From Campylobacteraceae bacterium (GTDB taxonomy: Bacteria; Campylobacterota; Campylobacteria; Campylobacterales; Sulfurospirillaceae), in NCBI GenBank assembly GCA_027011025.1, contig JALVAU010000112.1:1-10600 (forward strand): DNA of 10,600 nt, in the 5' to 3' direction. Both the position numbers and the translations under genes were made by a program. The notes under the pieces are model-generated. The model did no database searches, had not been told where the DNA came from, and worked only from the letters and a program-made list of their open reading frames with translations. Below, one piece after another: positions 1-7,191 of the stretch. Position 1 is the stretch's first letter. Each line of letters begins with the position of its first letter.

Positions 1-390
1 AAAAAGTATCATGTCCAGACTCAAAAATACACCAACAAGCGTCATCTCTAAAAAGAGTATTGTAAGCACTAAGTTTTTTATATCTTTTTTTATATTTAAA
101 CCTATCAAAGATACAAGGGTCATGAAGGTACTAAGTATAACTAAAAATAGTGATATTCCATCAACGCCTAAGTAATAACTTACACCAAACTGCTTTATAA
201 GAGATACATACTCAACAAATTGAAAGCCAGCATTATTTGTATCAAATCCTATCCATAGCACAATAGAAAATATAAATTCTACAAAAGTTACAACAATACC
301 AAATGTTTTAATGCTGTCTTTGTTTATAACAAAACCAAAAAATACTGCAACTAGCGGAAAAAATACGATTAATGATAATATATGTTCCAT
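1..390 (-). CDS. nuoM: NADH-quinone oxidoreductase-type complex I, membrane subunit M (5' part)
   Basis: This is the first 130 codons of nuoM; the gene runs off the left edge. NuoM is one of the three antiporter-like, proton-translocating subunits of the complex I membrane arm. The translation begins MEHILSLIVFFPLVAVFFGF and is strongly hydrophobic, with about four membrane segments visible. The segment at residues 72-90, containing YYLGVDGISLF, is the family signature seen near the N terminus of NuoM (typically HLGVDGIS). The catalytic glutamate of the fifth helix and the pumping lysines would lie just beyond the window, so they cannot be checked. The ATG at 390 is preceded by AGGAG six bases upstream, and that Shine-Dalgarno overlaps the nuoL stop, so the start is well supported. 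NuoL and NuoN are the other paralogues, but position after nuoL and the GVDGIS motif favour NuoM. Confidence 0.95.
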   Translation of the reverse strand, partial: MEHILSLIVFFPLVAVFFGFVINKDSIKTFGIVVTFVEFIFSIVLWIGFDTNNAGFQFVEYVSLIKQFGVSYYLGVDGISLFLVILSTFMTLVSLIGLNIKKDIKNLVLTILFLEMTLVGVFLSLDMILF

Positions 391-396
391 CACTTA

Positions 397-401
397 CTCC
401 T
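397..401 (-). promoter_or_regulatory. Shine-Dalgarno of nuoM overlapping the nuoL stop codon
   Basis: Reading the minus strand, the nuoL stop and the nuoM ribosome binding site share bases as TAGGAGTAAGTG-ATG. AGGAG lies six bases from the ATG. A ribosome terminating on nuoL would sit directly over the nuoM site, which suggests translational coupling (inference). Confidence 0.75.
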
Positions 402-2256
402 ACACCATCGGTCTATAAAAGATTGCTAAAGCAAGTAGTACAACTGTACCAACTATCATCCATCTAAGCATATCAGATAGGTTTCCGCTCTGCATTTTTC
501 GACTCTGTTGTCCACTCTTATATAACACCCTTGCTATCAAATCAACACTAAAGTCGATAATTCGCACATCTATCTGCTTCCATGCAAATTTTGAAAGTGC
601 ATAGTATGGTTTGAAAATTGCCACCTCATATAACTTTGGTATGTAGTATTGGTTCTTAAGCAATAGGTACAGAGGCATAGTCTCTAACTGCTTACTAAAG
701 CCTCCTCTTGAGTATTTATATATAGTAGCAACTATCACTAAGATAACAAATGCCGAAGTTAAAAATATCAATCCAACCTCAGTTGAATGAGACATACTAA
801 ACTCATACTTATCCAATACCTTAGTCACAAACTCTTCAAATGGATGTTCAAAAAATCCTGCTATAGTAGCCAAAATTCCTAACGGTAAAAGAGCCCAAAG
901 GACAAATGGATATGTTTCATGAGGATGAAAACCAAATTTTTTATAGACTTTATCGCCAAAAAATACCAACATAACTAATCTAAAACTATAAAAAGCAGTC
1001 ATTCCTGCTCCTATAAAGAGTGCAAACCATATATAAAAATTACCTCCATTAAATGCTGTAGCCAAAATCATATCTTTACTAAAAAATCCTGCAAACGGAT
1101 AGACTCCACAAAGCGCTACAGAACCAACAGCCATCAAAATAGCAGTATATGGCATAGCATTAAACAATCCACCCATCTTCTTGATATCCAGCTCATCATC
1201 CATAGCATGCATCACATTTCCTGCTCCCAAAAAGAGTAAGGATTTGAAAAATGCATGTGTCATCAAGTGAAACAGTGCTATCCAGTAAGCACCCAAACCG
1301 GCGGCCACAAACATATAACCTAGCTGTGAGAGTGTGGAGTATGCGATAATCCTCTTTAAGTCTCTGTTTACAAGTGCCATAGATGCAGCAAAAACTGCAA
1401 CAAAAGCACCTAGAGTTGCTATTATATGCCCAACTTCCGGTATAAGCATAAAGAGATCACTTGCTCGAATAACAAGATAGACTCCAGCTGTTACCATCGT
1501 GGCTGCATGTATCAAAGCTGAGACCGGAGTAGGACCTTCCATGGCATCTGCCAACCAAGTATGAAATGGAAATTGAGCCGATTTTCCCATTGCGCCCACA
1601 AAAAGAAGTAAACCAATGGTAGTGACAATACCTACATTTACGCTTCCGACATGAGCAAAAACCTCTTCATAGCTAAATGTACCAAACTGCCAATATATCA
1701 GAAATAGACCCATAAGCATACCGAGGTCGGCAACCCTATTCATAATAAAAGCTTCATTTCCTGCCCATGAGGCACTCTCTTTTTCATACCAAAATCCAAT
1801 GAGAAGATATGAACACAATCCAACACCTTCCCATCCTATAAACAATCCGACAAAATTATCACTCATGACAAGTATCAGCATAGAGAAAACGAAAGCAGAT
1901 ATATATGTGAAAAATCTGTTATAGCCTTTATCATGCATCATATAACCCATCGAGTATATATTTACAACTGATGAGACTAAAGTAACCGTAACCATCATAA
2001 CAACAGATACATTATCCACAATAAAACCAAACGGCAAGCTAAGATTGCCTGCACTTATCCATCCCATCATCTTTACATGTAAACTTAAGCCATCATGTAC
2101 TGCAAACATAAGAGTTAAAGAAGAGACAAAAGATAGCAGTAAAAGAGCAGAAGTTACAAGCGCCGTTATGACATTTTTTTTCTTCGCTGTAAAAAGCAGA
2201 CTAAAAAGTGAGCCAACAATTGGAGCAAATAGTGCTACATATAAGTACTTTTCCAT
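400..2256 (-). CDS. nuoL: NADH-quinone oxidoreductase-type complex I, membrane subunit L
   Basis: NuoL is the distal proton-pumping subunit of the complex I membrane arm. From the ATG at 2256 the protein has 618 residues, the usual NuoL length. It is hydrophobic almost throughout. Pumping residues are in their expected places: the glutamate of WEGVGLCSYLLIGFW (E143), the lysine of GAMGKSAQFPFHTWL (K225), the lysine of AFFKSLLFLGAG (K338) and the pair K394-D395 in FAGFFSKDMIL. The last roughly 100 residues fit the lateral helix and terminal transmembrane anchor that mark NuoL as opposed to NuoM or NuoN. The longest reading frame would begin with a TTG at 2262, followed by ATGs at 2259 and 2256. 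The AAGGG at 2263-2267 is only three bases from the 2259 ATG but six from 2256, so 2256 is preferred; 2259 is possible. nuoK ends immediately before it. Confidence 0.97.
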   Translation of the reverse strand: MEKYLYVALFAPIVGSLFSLLFTAKKKNVITALVTSALLLLSFVSSLTLMFAVHDGLSLHVKMMGWISAGNLSLPFGFIVDNVSVVMMVTVTLVSSVVNIYSMGYMMHDKGYNRFFTYISAFVFSMLILVMSDNFVGLFIGWEGVGLCSYLLIGFWYEKESASWAGNEAFIMNRVADLGMLMGLFLIYWQFGTFSYEEVFAHVGSVNVGIVTTIGLLLFVGAMGKSAQFPFHTWLADAMEGPTPVSALIHAATMVTAGVYLVIRASDLFMLIPEVGHIIATLGAFVAVFAASMALVNRDLKRIIAYSTLSQLGYMFVAAGLGAYWIALFHLMTHAFFKSLLFLGAGNVMHAMDDELDIKKMGGLFNAMPYTAILMAVGSVALCGVYPFAGFFSKDMILATAFNGGNFYIWFALFIGAGMTAFYSFRLVMLVFFGDKVYKKFGFHPHETYPFVLWALLPLGILATIAGFFEHPFEEFVTKVLDKYEFSMSHSTEVGLIFLTSAFVILVIVATIYKYSRGGFSKQLETMPLYLLLKNQYYIPKLYEVAIFKPYYALSKFAWKQIDVRIIDFSVDLIARVLYKSGQQSRKMQSGNLSDMLRWMIVGTVVLLALAIFYRPMV

Positions 2257-2258
2257 CA

Positions 2259-2561
2259 TCAACCCTTCATCATTTGTAAGCTATCAAGATCAATTGTACC
2301 ACTTCTCTTATACCAAAGTACCAACAGACCTAAACCAACAGCAACTTCACTTGCTGCGATAGCGATTATAAAAAATGAAAATATTTGTCCGCTTAAATCA
2401 CCATAATATTTTGATACTGCCGCAAACCCTATATTTACAGCATTTAGCAGAATCTCTGTTGAGAAAAAAAGCATCAAAAGATTTTTTCTCCTTAATACCC
2501 CTACAATACCTAATGAAAACAAGATACCCGTAAGAGTCAAATAGTGTGTTAGAGTTATCAT
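2259..2561 (-). CDS. nuoK: NADH-quinone oxidoreductase-type complex I, membrane subunit K
   Basis: NuoK is a small membrane subunit (the mitochondrial ND4L counterpart) that contributes a half-channel to proton translocation. The product is 100 residues, matching the family, with three transmembrane helices at roughly residues 7-22, 28-49 and 61-83. The two buried glutamates essential in the family are both present at the same numbers as in E. coli: E36 in LFFSTEILLNAVN and E72 in IAIAASEVAVGLGLLV. The ATG overlaps the nuoJ stop by four bases (ATGA), and AAGGGGTG lies just upstream, so the start is secure. The four-base overlap implies coupled translation with nuoJ. Confidence 0.97.
   Translation of the reverse strand: MITLTHYLTLTGILFSLGIVGVLRRKNLLMLFFSTEILLNAVNIGFAAVSKYYGDLSGQIFSFFIIAIAASEVAVGLGLLVLWYKRSGTIDLDSLQMMKG
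2263..2267 (-). promoter_or_regulatory. Shine-Dalgarno deciding the nuoL start
   Basis: AAGGG on the minus strand, inside the last codons of nuoK. It is six bases from the ATG at 2256 and three from the ATG at 2259, and it touches the TTG at 2262. Spacing therefore favours 2256 as the nuoL start. Confidence 0.5.
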
Positions 2562-3100
2562 TTTTCACCCCTTGCTACTTCTATATTTGTTGGAGTCTCT
2601 TCCATCTTTACTTTCACCAAGACAATTCCTGCTATCATAGCTGCTAATAACATAATAGCTGCCACTTCAAATGGCACAAGGTACTTAGTAAAGAGAATCA
2701 ATCCTATCATTTGAACATTTCCAACCCCTTGTAGAGTTGGATATATAGCCTCAATTTTTGTAGAAAATATTGGAGCCATCAAAATAAATATAGTAAAAAT
2801 TGCGGACAATACAGATAAAGTATAGATAATTTTTTTAAATTTAATATTCTCTTTAACATCTCTTGTGGAGTCAAAGAACATCATACCAAATGCATAAAGT
2901 GCCATTACTGCACCTGTATATACAACGATTTGTACAACTCCTAAAAAATCAGCATCTAGCAAAAAGAAAAAGCCTGATATAAATATCATACCTCCTGCTA
3001 ATGCACTCATCGCGTAGAGCGCATTTTTACTAAATACCACTATCCCAAACATTCCAATTACTAAAACTGAAAATGTATAAAATGCTATCGCTTCAAACAT
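2558..3100 (-). CDS. nuoJ: NADH-quinone oxidoreductase-type complex I, membrane subunit J
   Basis: NuoJ (ND6 counterpart) is a membrane subunit between the quinone module and the antiporter-like pumps. The 180-residue product has about five transmembrane helices. The family signature is at residues 51-77, DFLGVVQIVVYTGAVM followed by ALYAFGMMFFD, corresponding to the third helix with its flexible pi-bulge region; Y61 is the conserved tyrosine position. The C terminus after the last helix is short and charged. The start ATG lies seven bases after the nuoI stop, and a GAGG Shine-Dalgarno overlaps that stop (TGAGGTAGAT-ATG). Its 3' end overlaps nuoK by four bases. Confidence 0.96.
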   Translation of the reverse strand: MFEAIAFYTFSVLVIGMFGIVVFSKNALYAMSALAGGMIFISGFFFLLDADFLGVVQIVVYTGAVMALYAFGMMFFDSTRDVKENIKFKKIIYTLSVLSAIFTIFILMAPIFSTKIEAIYPTLQGVGNVQMIGLILFTKYLVPFEVAAIMLLAAMIAGIVLVKVKMEETPTNIEVARGEK

Positions 3101-3107
3101 ATCTACC

Positions 3108-3722
3108 TCAATACGCTAATGGTGTTTTTTTGACAAATTTATCAGCATCTTTACTCAATGCACCAAAACCAGGAAACTCTTTTTGTTTTTTTGCCTTAAA
3201 CTCATCGATAGGAGTTAGCATATCCTCTCTTAACCCAAAATGAGCTCTCTGCTCACTTGCATGCTCATAATCATCGCCATGCACAATGGCAAGTTCAGGA
3301 CAAACCTCAGCACAATACCCACAAAAAATACATCTGCCAAAGTTTATACTATATTGGGTAACAAGTTTTCTACTGTTTTCATCTACTTTTGTATCTATTT
3401 TTATACAATTAGCTATGCAAATCTTTTCGCAAAGTCCACATCCTATACATCTCTCATGTCCACTCTCAAAAAGTCTCAAAAGTTTATGTATAGCTCTGTA
3501 TCTCGGAAACATTTGCAATTTTTGAAGTGGATATTGGACTGTATGGATATTAAATTTAATCATCTCTCTTAGAACAATCCAAAGACCTACAAAGAGTTCT
3601 CCTTTTACCGCTCGTGTTGAAAATCGTTTAAATCTTTCCCAACTATTTTGAGACTCTTTTTCACCTTCAAAATATATATATCCAGGAGTTGCATTTCTGT
3701 TTTTAAATCCTCGTAATTCCAT
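3108..3722 (-). CDS. nuoI: Complex I iron-sulfur subunit I (two [4Fe-4S] ferredoxin, clusters N6a/N6b)
   Basis: NuoI (TYKY) is the ferredoxin-like subunit carrying electrons from NuoG to the terminal cluster N2 in NuoB. The 204-residue product has two four-cysteine motifs: C92, C95, C98, C102 in CIGCGLCEKICIANC, and C131, C134, C137, C141 in CIFCGYCAEVCP. Each binds one [4Fe-4S], and together they give N6a and N6b. In the first motif the usual proline after the fourth cysteine is isoleucine, and an extra cysteine, C106, follows four residues on. An amphipathic N-terminal stretch at about residues 42-58 fits the helix that rests on the membrane. The C-terminal 50 residues are polar and form the family's variable tail. 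The start is fixed by AGGAG overlapping the nuoH stop. Confidence 0.97.
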   Translation of the reverse strand: MELRGFKNRNATPGYIYFEGEKESQNSWERFKRFSTRAVKGELFVGLWIVLREMIKFNIHTVQYPLQKLQMFPRYRAIHKLLRLFESGHERCIGCGLCEKICIANCIKIDTKVDENSRKLVTQYSINFGRCIFCGYCAEVCPELAIVHGDDYEHASEQRAHFGLREDMLTPIDEFKAKKQKEFPGFGALSKDADKFVKKTPLAY

Positions 3723-3728
3723 ATTTTA

Positions 3729-3733
3729 CTCCT
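3729..3733 (-). promoter_or_regulatory. Shine-Dalgarno of nuoI overlapping the nuoH stop codon
   Basis: On the minus strand the junction reads TAGGAGTAAAAT-ATG. The nuoH stop TAG shares its AG with the AGGAG of nuoI, six bases from the start. The arrangement is the same as at nuoL/nuoM. Confidence 0.75.
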
Positions 3734-4724
3734 ATACCAAGACTATGCCGGTAATCAGCACATTTATCAACGAAAGTGGCATCAACACTTTCCAACACAA
3801 CCACATCAACTGATCTGGTCTGATGTGAGGCCAAGCTGCTCTCACCCATAAAAATAAAAATATCCATAAAGAGACTTTTAAAAGCATGGCAATCGCACCG
3901 GGAATAAACCACATATCGTTGTAGCCTCCTAAAAATATGATACTAACCATAACCGATATAGTTATCATATTTGCATACTCACCGATAAAAAACAGACCCC
4001 ATCTCATGCCAGAATACTCAGTAGCATAACCAGAGACAATCTCTGCTTCAAACTCAACCAAATCAAAAGGTGTTCTGTTTGTCTCTGCAAATCCTGCTAT
4101 GGCAAAAAGTACAAATGCTAAAGGTTGCTTCCAAATAAGCCAATTTGCCACACCGCCTATCTGATAATCATTCATATCTATCAATGACAAAGAACCTATC
4201 ATCATGATTGGAGCCAAGATAGACAAGCCACTTACAACTTCAAAACTCAAAAGCTGTATAACTGCTCTTGCACCACCCAATAGCGACCATTTGTTTGCGC
4301 TACTCAATCCTGCCAAAAGAGGTCCATACATCCCAACTGATGCAGCACCCATTATGAAAAGCAAACCTACATTTATATCTGAAATAATAGGATGAATTGT
4401 GTATCCAAAAACTGTAAACTCTGGAAAGTAAGGTACCGCAGCCACTGCCACAAACGCTGAAGCTGCACCAATAACCGGCGCTATGATAAATATAGGCTTT
4501 ATAGCATTTTGCGGTATGATATCCTCTTTTGTAAAAAGCTTTATACCATCTGCGGCTAACTGCAATAATCCATAAGGACCAACATGCATAGGTCCTAATC
4601 TCCTTTGCATAAACGCAAGTACTTTCCTCTCTATAAATGTTGCAAATCCTGCCATGGCAGCTACTACAGAAAGAACAACTACTGCTTTAACTACTGTTTC
4701 AATTATCAAGGCTGTTTCAATCAT
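3732..4724 (-). CDS. nuoH: NADH-quinone oxidoreductase-type complex I, membrane subunit H
   Basis: NuoH (ND1) joins the peripheral and membrane arms and forms part of the quinone chamber and its proton link. From the ATG at 4724 it has 330 residues and about eight transmembrane helices. Family signatures are clear: ERKVLAFMQRRLGPMHVGP at residues 32-50 continuing into GLLQLAADGIKLFTKED; the loop around SSANKWSLLGGARAVIQLLS and FEVVSG at 141-166; and FAETNRTPFDLVEFEAEIVS at 212-231. The acidic residues of the last segment belong to the conserved E-channel and quinone-cavity loop. A GTG at 4733 would add three residues, but it has no ribosome binding site. The ATG at 4724 has AAGGTG six bases upstream, so it is preferred, giving an eight-base overlap with nuoG. 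Confidence 0.96.
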   Translation of the reverse strand: MIETALIIETVVKAVVVLSVVAAMAGFATFIERKVLAFMQRRLGPMHVGPYGLLQLAADGIKLFTKEDIIPQNAIKPIFIIAPVIGAASAFVAVAAVPYFPEFTVFGYTIHPIISDINVGLLFIMGAASVGMYGPLLAGLSSANKWSLLGGARAVIQLLSFEVVSGLSILAPIMMIGSLSLIDMNDYQIGGVANWLIWKQPLAFVLFAIAGFAETNRTPFDLVEFEAEIVSGYATEYSGMRWGLFFIGEYANMITISVMVSIIFLGGYNDMWFIPGAIAMLLKVSLWIFLFLWVRAAWPHIRPDQLMWLCWKVLMPLSLINVLITGIVLV

Positions 4725-7191
4725 TTTGTACACCTTTTATCTCTACTTTTGCATATCTATATCCATCCTCAAAAAATGGCATAACCTCTAGTTTTGCATC
4801 AAAAGTCGGCAGATATGGAATCATCCCTTTTATCTGATGGTCATATTTGATAGCAACTGCAAGCTTTGCATCTTTTGTACTAATCAAAACCATAGAACCA
4901 TCTTTAAAACCATTTGCTTCCATATAGTCAGATGAGGCATATAGTGCTCCCGCCTCATTTAATTGGTGAGCTCTGTTTGTAAAAGCACTAAACTGCATCA
5001 CTGGATTTGCTAGATAGACTATACTCTGTCCACCAAAATCTAGCTCCTCTATCTCTTCAACTTCATCACTTGCCTCAAAATTCTCTACATCCAGCAGATA
5101 CCCTCTGTTTTCAACTCCTGAGTTTAAAAATTCATTTGGCAATTCATCAAACTCTTCACTCTTATACCCACTTACGCTTCCAAGCTCAAAAGTATAATCT
5201 ATGGTATTTTCTGCCTGCAATCCCAACTCATTTGCCAAATCATTTAGGCAATATCCATCAAAATTAAGAGCTACATTTGTTGGAACTACCCTTTTATTTA
5301 ATGAAGTAAATGTACCCTCTTGTTGATTTAGTGCCGGGAAGCTAAGATCGCCTTTTCCTAGTGCACTTAAGTTAAAATCTGCTTTTACATTGTACCCAGC
5401 AACCCTTTTTCCAACTTTTTCATCCAAATCACAAATCAGAGAGACTCCAAGTGTGTTTGTTTTTGAAGGTATGATTAGTATTTCAAAATTTGTATATCTT
5501 TGAATTAAACCTAAAAGCTTAGCTAGATTTTCTGCTCTTTTATGGTTATAAAGATCCTCTCCTGCTACTAAGAAAAACTTATCTTTTTTCATAAGCATCT
5601 TTTTAAGTTTGGTATCAAAATCATCATCTAGCCCAACCATATCGTACAGACTATTTTTATCAACTTCTATCTCTTTTTCTACTTTTTTACTAACAGTTTT
5701 AACAACCTCTTTCTCTTCCTTGCTCTCTTCATCTTTAACAATCTCTTTGACTTGCTCTTTTATAATCTCGGTTACGGTTTTCTTCTCTTTGCTATGAAAA
5801 CTCTCAAGATATTTGAGCGTATTTTTAGGCAATCTCTCTTTGTCTGCGAAAAGATCTAAAATGAGATATAAAATAGACTCTTCAACTCCAACTTCATGGT
5901 TAACACAGAGCATATTTTTGGAGTATCCATCCACTATAGGATCTATAATCGGATGAAAATAGAGTCCGGCACCCTTATTCATGGTTAATGCATTATTTAT
6001 ACCATATCCTACATTTGGATTGTCACTCTTAACATAAGAGCCGACACTGACTACAAAATTACTATTTTGTAAGCTCTTTATATCTCCACTATACAAGGAT
6101 TTACCGGCTGTTTTTCTAAAATTTTCTAAAAATCTTTTATAAGCATACGCATCGTCATTTACAAGTTTGTAGCCATATTTCTCTTTTAGCTTTTGTAGTA
6201 TAAATGCCTCTTCATTTGTGATAAAACTATCAAATTTTATAGTATCAGCCTCCTCTTTAAAGAATTTGACTGCTTTTTTCATAGCTTTTTTATCTTTGCC
6301 TTCTCCCTTGTTTTCAAAATCATACCCATATCTTATACCGCCGTGCAAAGGAGCATAATTGTAGTCACTACTTACTCTGAAGATTTTCTCTACCGGGTCC
6401 TTTATATTTGTCTGTTTAACATCATAGTATATCAAAGAACAATCACTACTGTGTGGATTTGATGCCGGTATCTTTCGGAGTTCCCAAGCATTTGAGCTAT
6501 ATTGAAAATCACTTCCAACCAAAGCTCCAACCGGACAAACCGCAGTACACTCTCCACAATTTGTACACTCTAGTGTATCTGCTCCACTAGCAATCCCAAT
6601 AAGCGACTTTTGTAATTTGTTCCACATAGCATATGTATCTTTTGGTGCAACCTCTTTCCACTCTTTTGGAAGTGCAACTCCACCTCTAGGCACGGTTTTT
6701 AGTACAGACTCACCAATCATATCTTTACAAACCGTTACACATCTTTCACAAACTATACAGAGTGATGAATCATAATGTATAAAACCCCAGTTATGAGCAG
6801 GTCTATTGGTATCAGCTATAGAAAACTCTTGATGGTCAACACCCATTTGTAGAGTATAATTTTGCAATTCACACTCACCACTTTGATCACAAACTCCACA
6901 CTCAAGAGGATGATTTGTATCATAGACCTTCATTATGGCCTTTCTTTCGACCTCAATCTCTTCGGTTTTAGTCGTAACTGCCATACCATCTTTGGCTTTT
7001 GCATTACATGAGTATGCTCTCTTGCCATCTATCTCTACCAGACACAATCTACATGCAAGCGTAGGTGAGCAGTTTGTTAAATAGCAAATAGCAGGTATAA
7101 ATATACCGTTTCTTCTTGCAATATTAAGTATATACTCCCCTTCGTTCGCCCTACACTGTTTTCCATCAATAGTTACTGTTATATCGCTCAT
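4717..7191 (-). CDS. nuoG: Complex I iron-sulfur subunit G with extra ferredoxin-type cluster
   Basis: NuoG is the large peripheral-arm subunit that carries the electron wire. The 824-residue product begins with a [2Fe-2S] ferredoxin domain (N1b; C36, C47, C50, C62). Next is the His-Cys3 motif of N5 (H94, C98, C101, C107 in HPLECGVCDQSGEC). Two complete four-cysteine motifs follow: C145, C148, C151, C155 (CIVCERCVTVC) and C209, C212, C215, C219 (CTNCGECTAVCPVGAL). Ordinary NuoG has one split site (N4) across this stretch. The rest, from about 235, is the molybdopterin-enzyme-like scaffold. Its opening (WELRKIPASNPHSSDCSLI) matches the N7-cluster region of other NuoG proteins, but the CxxCxxxC is reduced to N245, S248, C251, so N7 cannot form. 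Residues 466-512 are a Lys/Glu/Val-rich insert. The start ATG overlaps the preceding stop by one base (TAATG), with only a weak upstream purine run. Family knowledge assigns the electron-transfer role; the extra cluster is inferred from cysteine spacing. Confidence 0.96.
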   Translation of the reverse strand: MSDITVTIDGKQCRANEGEYILNIARRNGIFIPAICYLTNCSPTLACRLCLVEIDGKRAYSCNAKAKDGMAVTTKTEEIEVERKAIMKVYDTNHPLECGVCDQSGECELQNYTLQMGVDHQEFSIADTNRPAHNWGFIHYDSSLCIVCERCVTVCKDMIGESVLKTVPRGGVALPKEWKEVAPKDTYAMWNKLQKSLIGIASGADTLECTNCGECTAVCPVGALVGSDFQYSSNAWELRKIPASNPHSSDCSLIYYDVKQTNIKDPVEKIFRVSSDYNYAPLHGGIRYGYDFENKGEGKDKKAMKKAVKFFKEEADTIKFDSFITNEEAFILQKLKEKYGYKLVNDDAYAYKRFLENFRKTAGKSLYSGDIKSLQNSNFVVSVGSYVKSDNPNVGYGINNALTMNKGAGLYFHPIIDPIVDGYSKNMLCVNHEVGVEESILYLILDLFADKERLPKNTLKYLESFHSKEKKTVTEIIKEQVKEIVKDEESKEEKEVVKTVSKKVEKEIEVDKNSLYDMVGLDDDFDTKLKKMLMKKDKFFLVAGEDLYNHKRAENLAKLLGLIQRYTNFEILIIPSKTNTLGVSLICDLDEKVGKRVAGYNVKADFNLSALGKGDLSFPALNQQEGTFTSLNKRVVPTNVALNFDGYCLNDLANELGLQAENTIDYTFELGSVSGYKSEEFDELPNEFLNSGVENRGYLLDVENFEASDEVEEIEELDFGGQSIVYLANPVMQFSAFTNRAHQLNEAGALYASSDYMEANGFKDGSMVLISTKDAKLAVAIKYDHQIKGMIPYLPTFDAKLEVMPFFEDGYRYAKVEIKGVQND
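4731..4736 (-). promoter_or_regulatory. Shine-Dalgarno deciding the nuoH start
   Basis: AAGGTG on the minus strand lies within the final codons of nuoG, six bases from the ATG at 4724. It includes the GTG that could be mistaken for the nuoH start, which argues that the GTG is part of the ribosome binding site. Confidence 0.6.

Noticed and set aside
2260..2262. TTG as the start of nuoL
   Set aside because: Two ATG codons follow at once, and the AAGGG directly adjacent to the TTG is better spaced for the ATG at 2256.
2045..2362. Plus-strand reading frame of about 105 codons spanning the nuoL/nuoK junction
   Set aside because: It lies opposite two unmistakable minus-strand genes, has no ribosome binding site or recognisable protein, and its composition is that of an antisense shadow.
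3240..3572. Two overlapping plus-strand reading frames opposite nuoI
   Set aside because: They are antisense to the cysteine-motif coding region of nuoI and give no family resemblance; they are chance open frames in AT-rich DNA.
3703..3912. Minus-strand 69-codon frame inside the nuoH 3' end
   Set aside because: It is in a different frame of the same strand as nuoH and nuoI, both of which have intact family signatures and their own signals.
4731..4733. GTG as the start of nuoH
   Set aside because: The GTG is part of the AAGGTG Shine-Dalgarno for the ATG at 4724, and no ribosome binding site lies upstream of the GTG itself.
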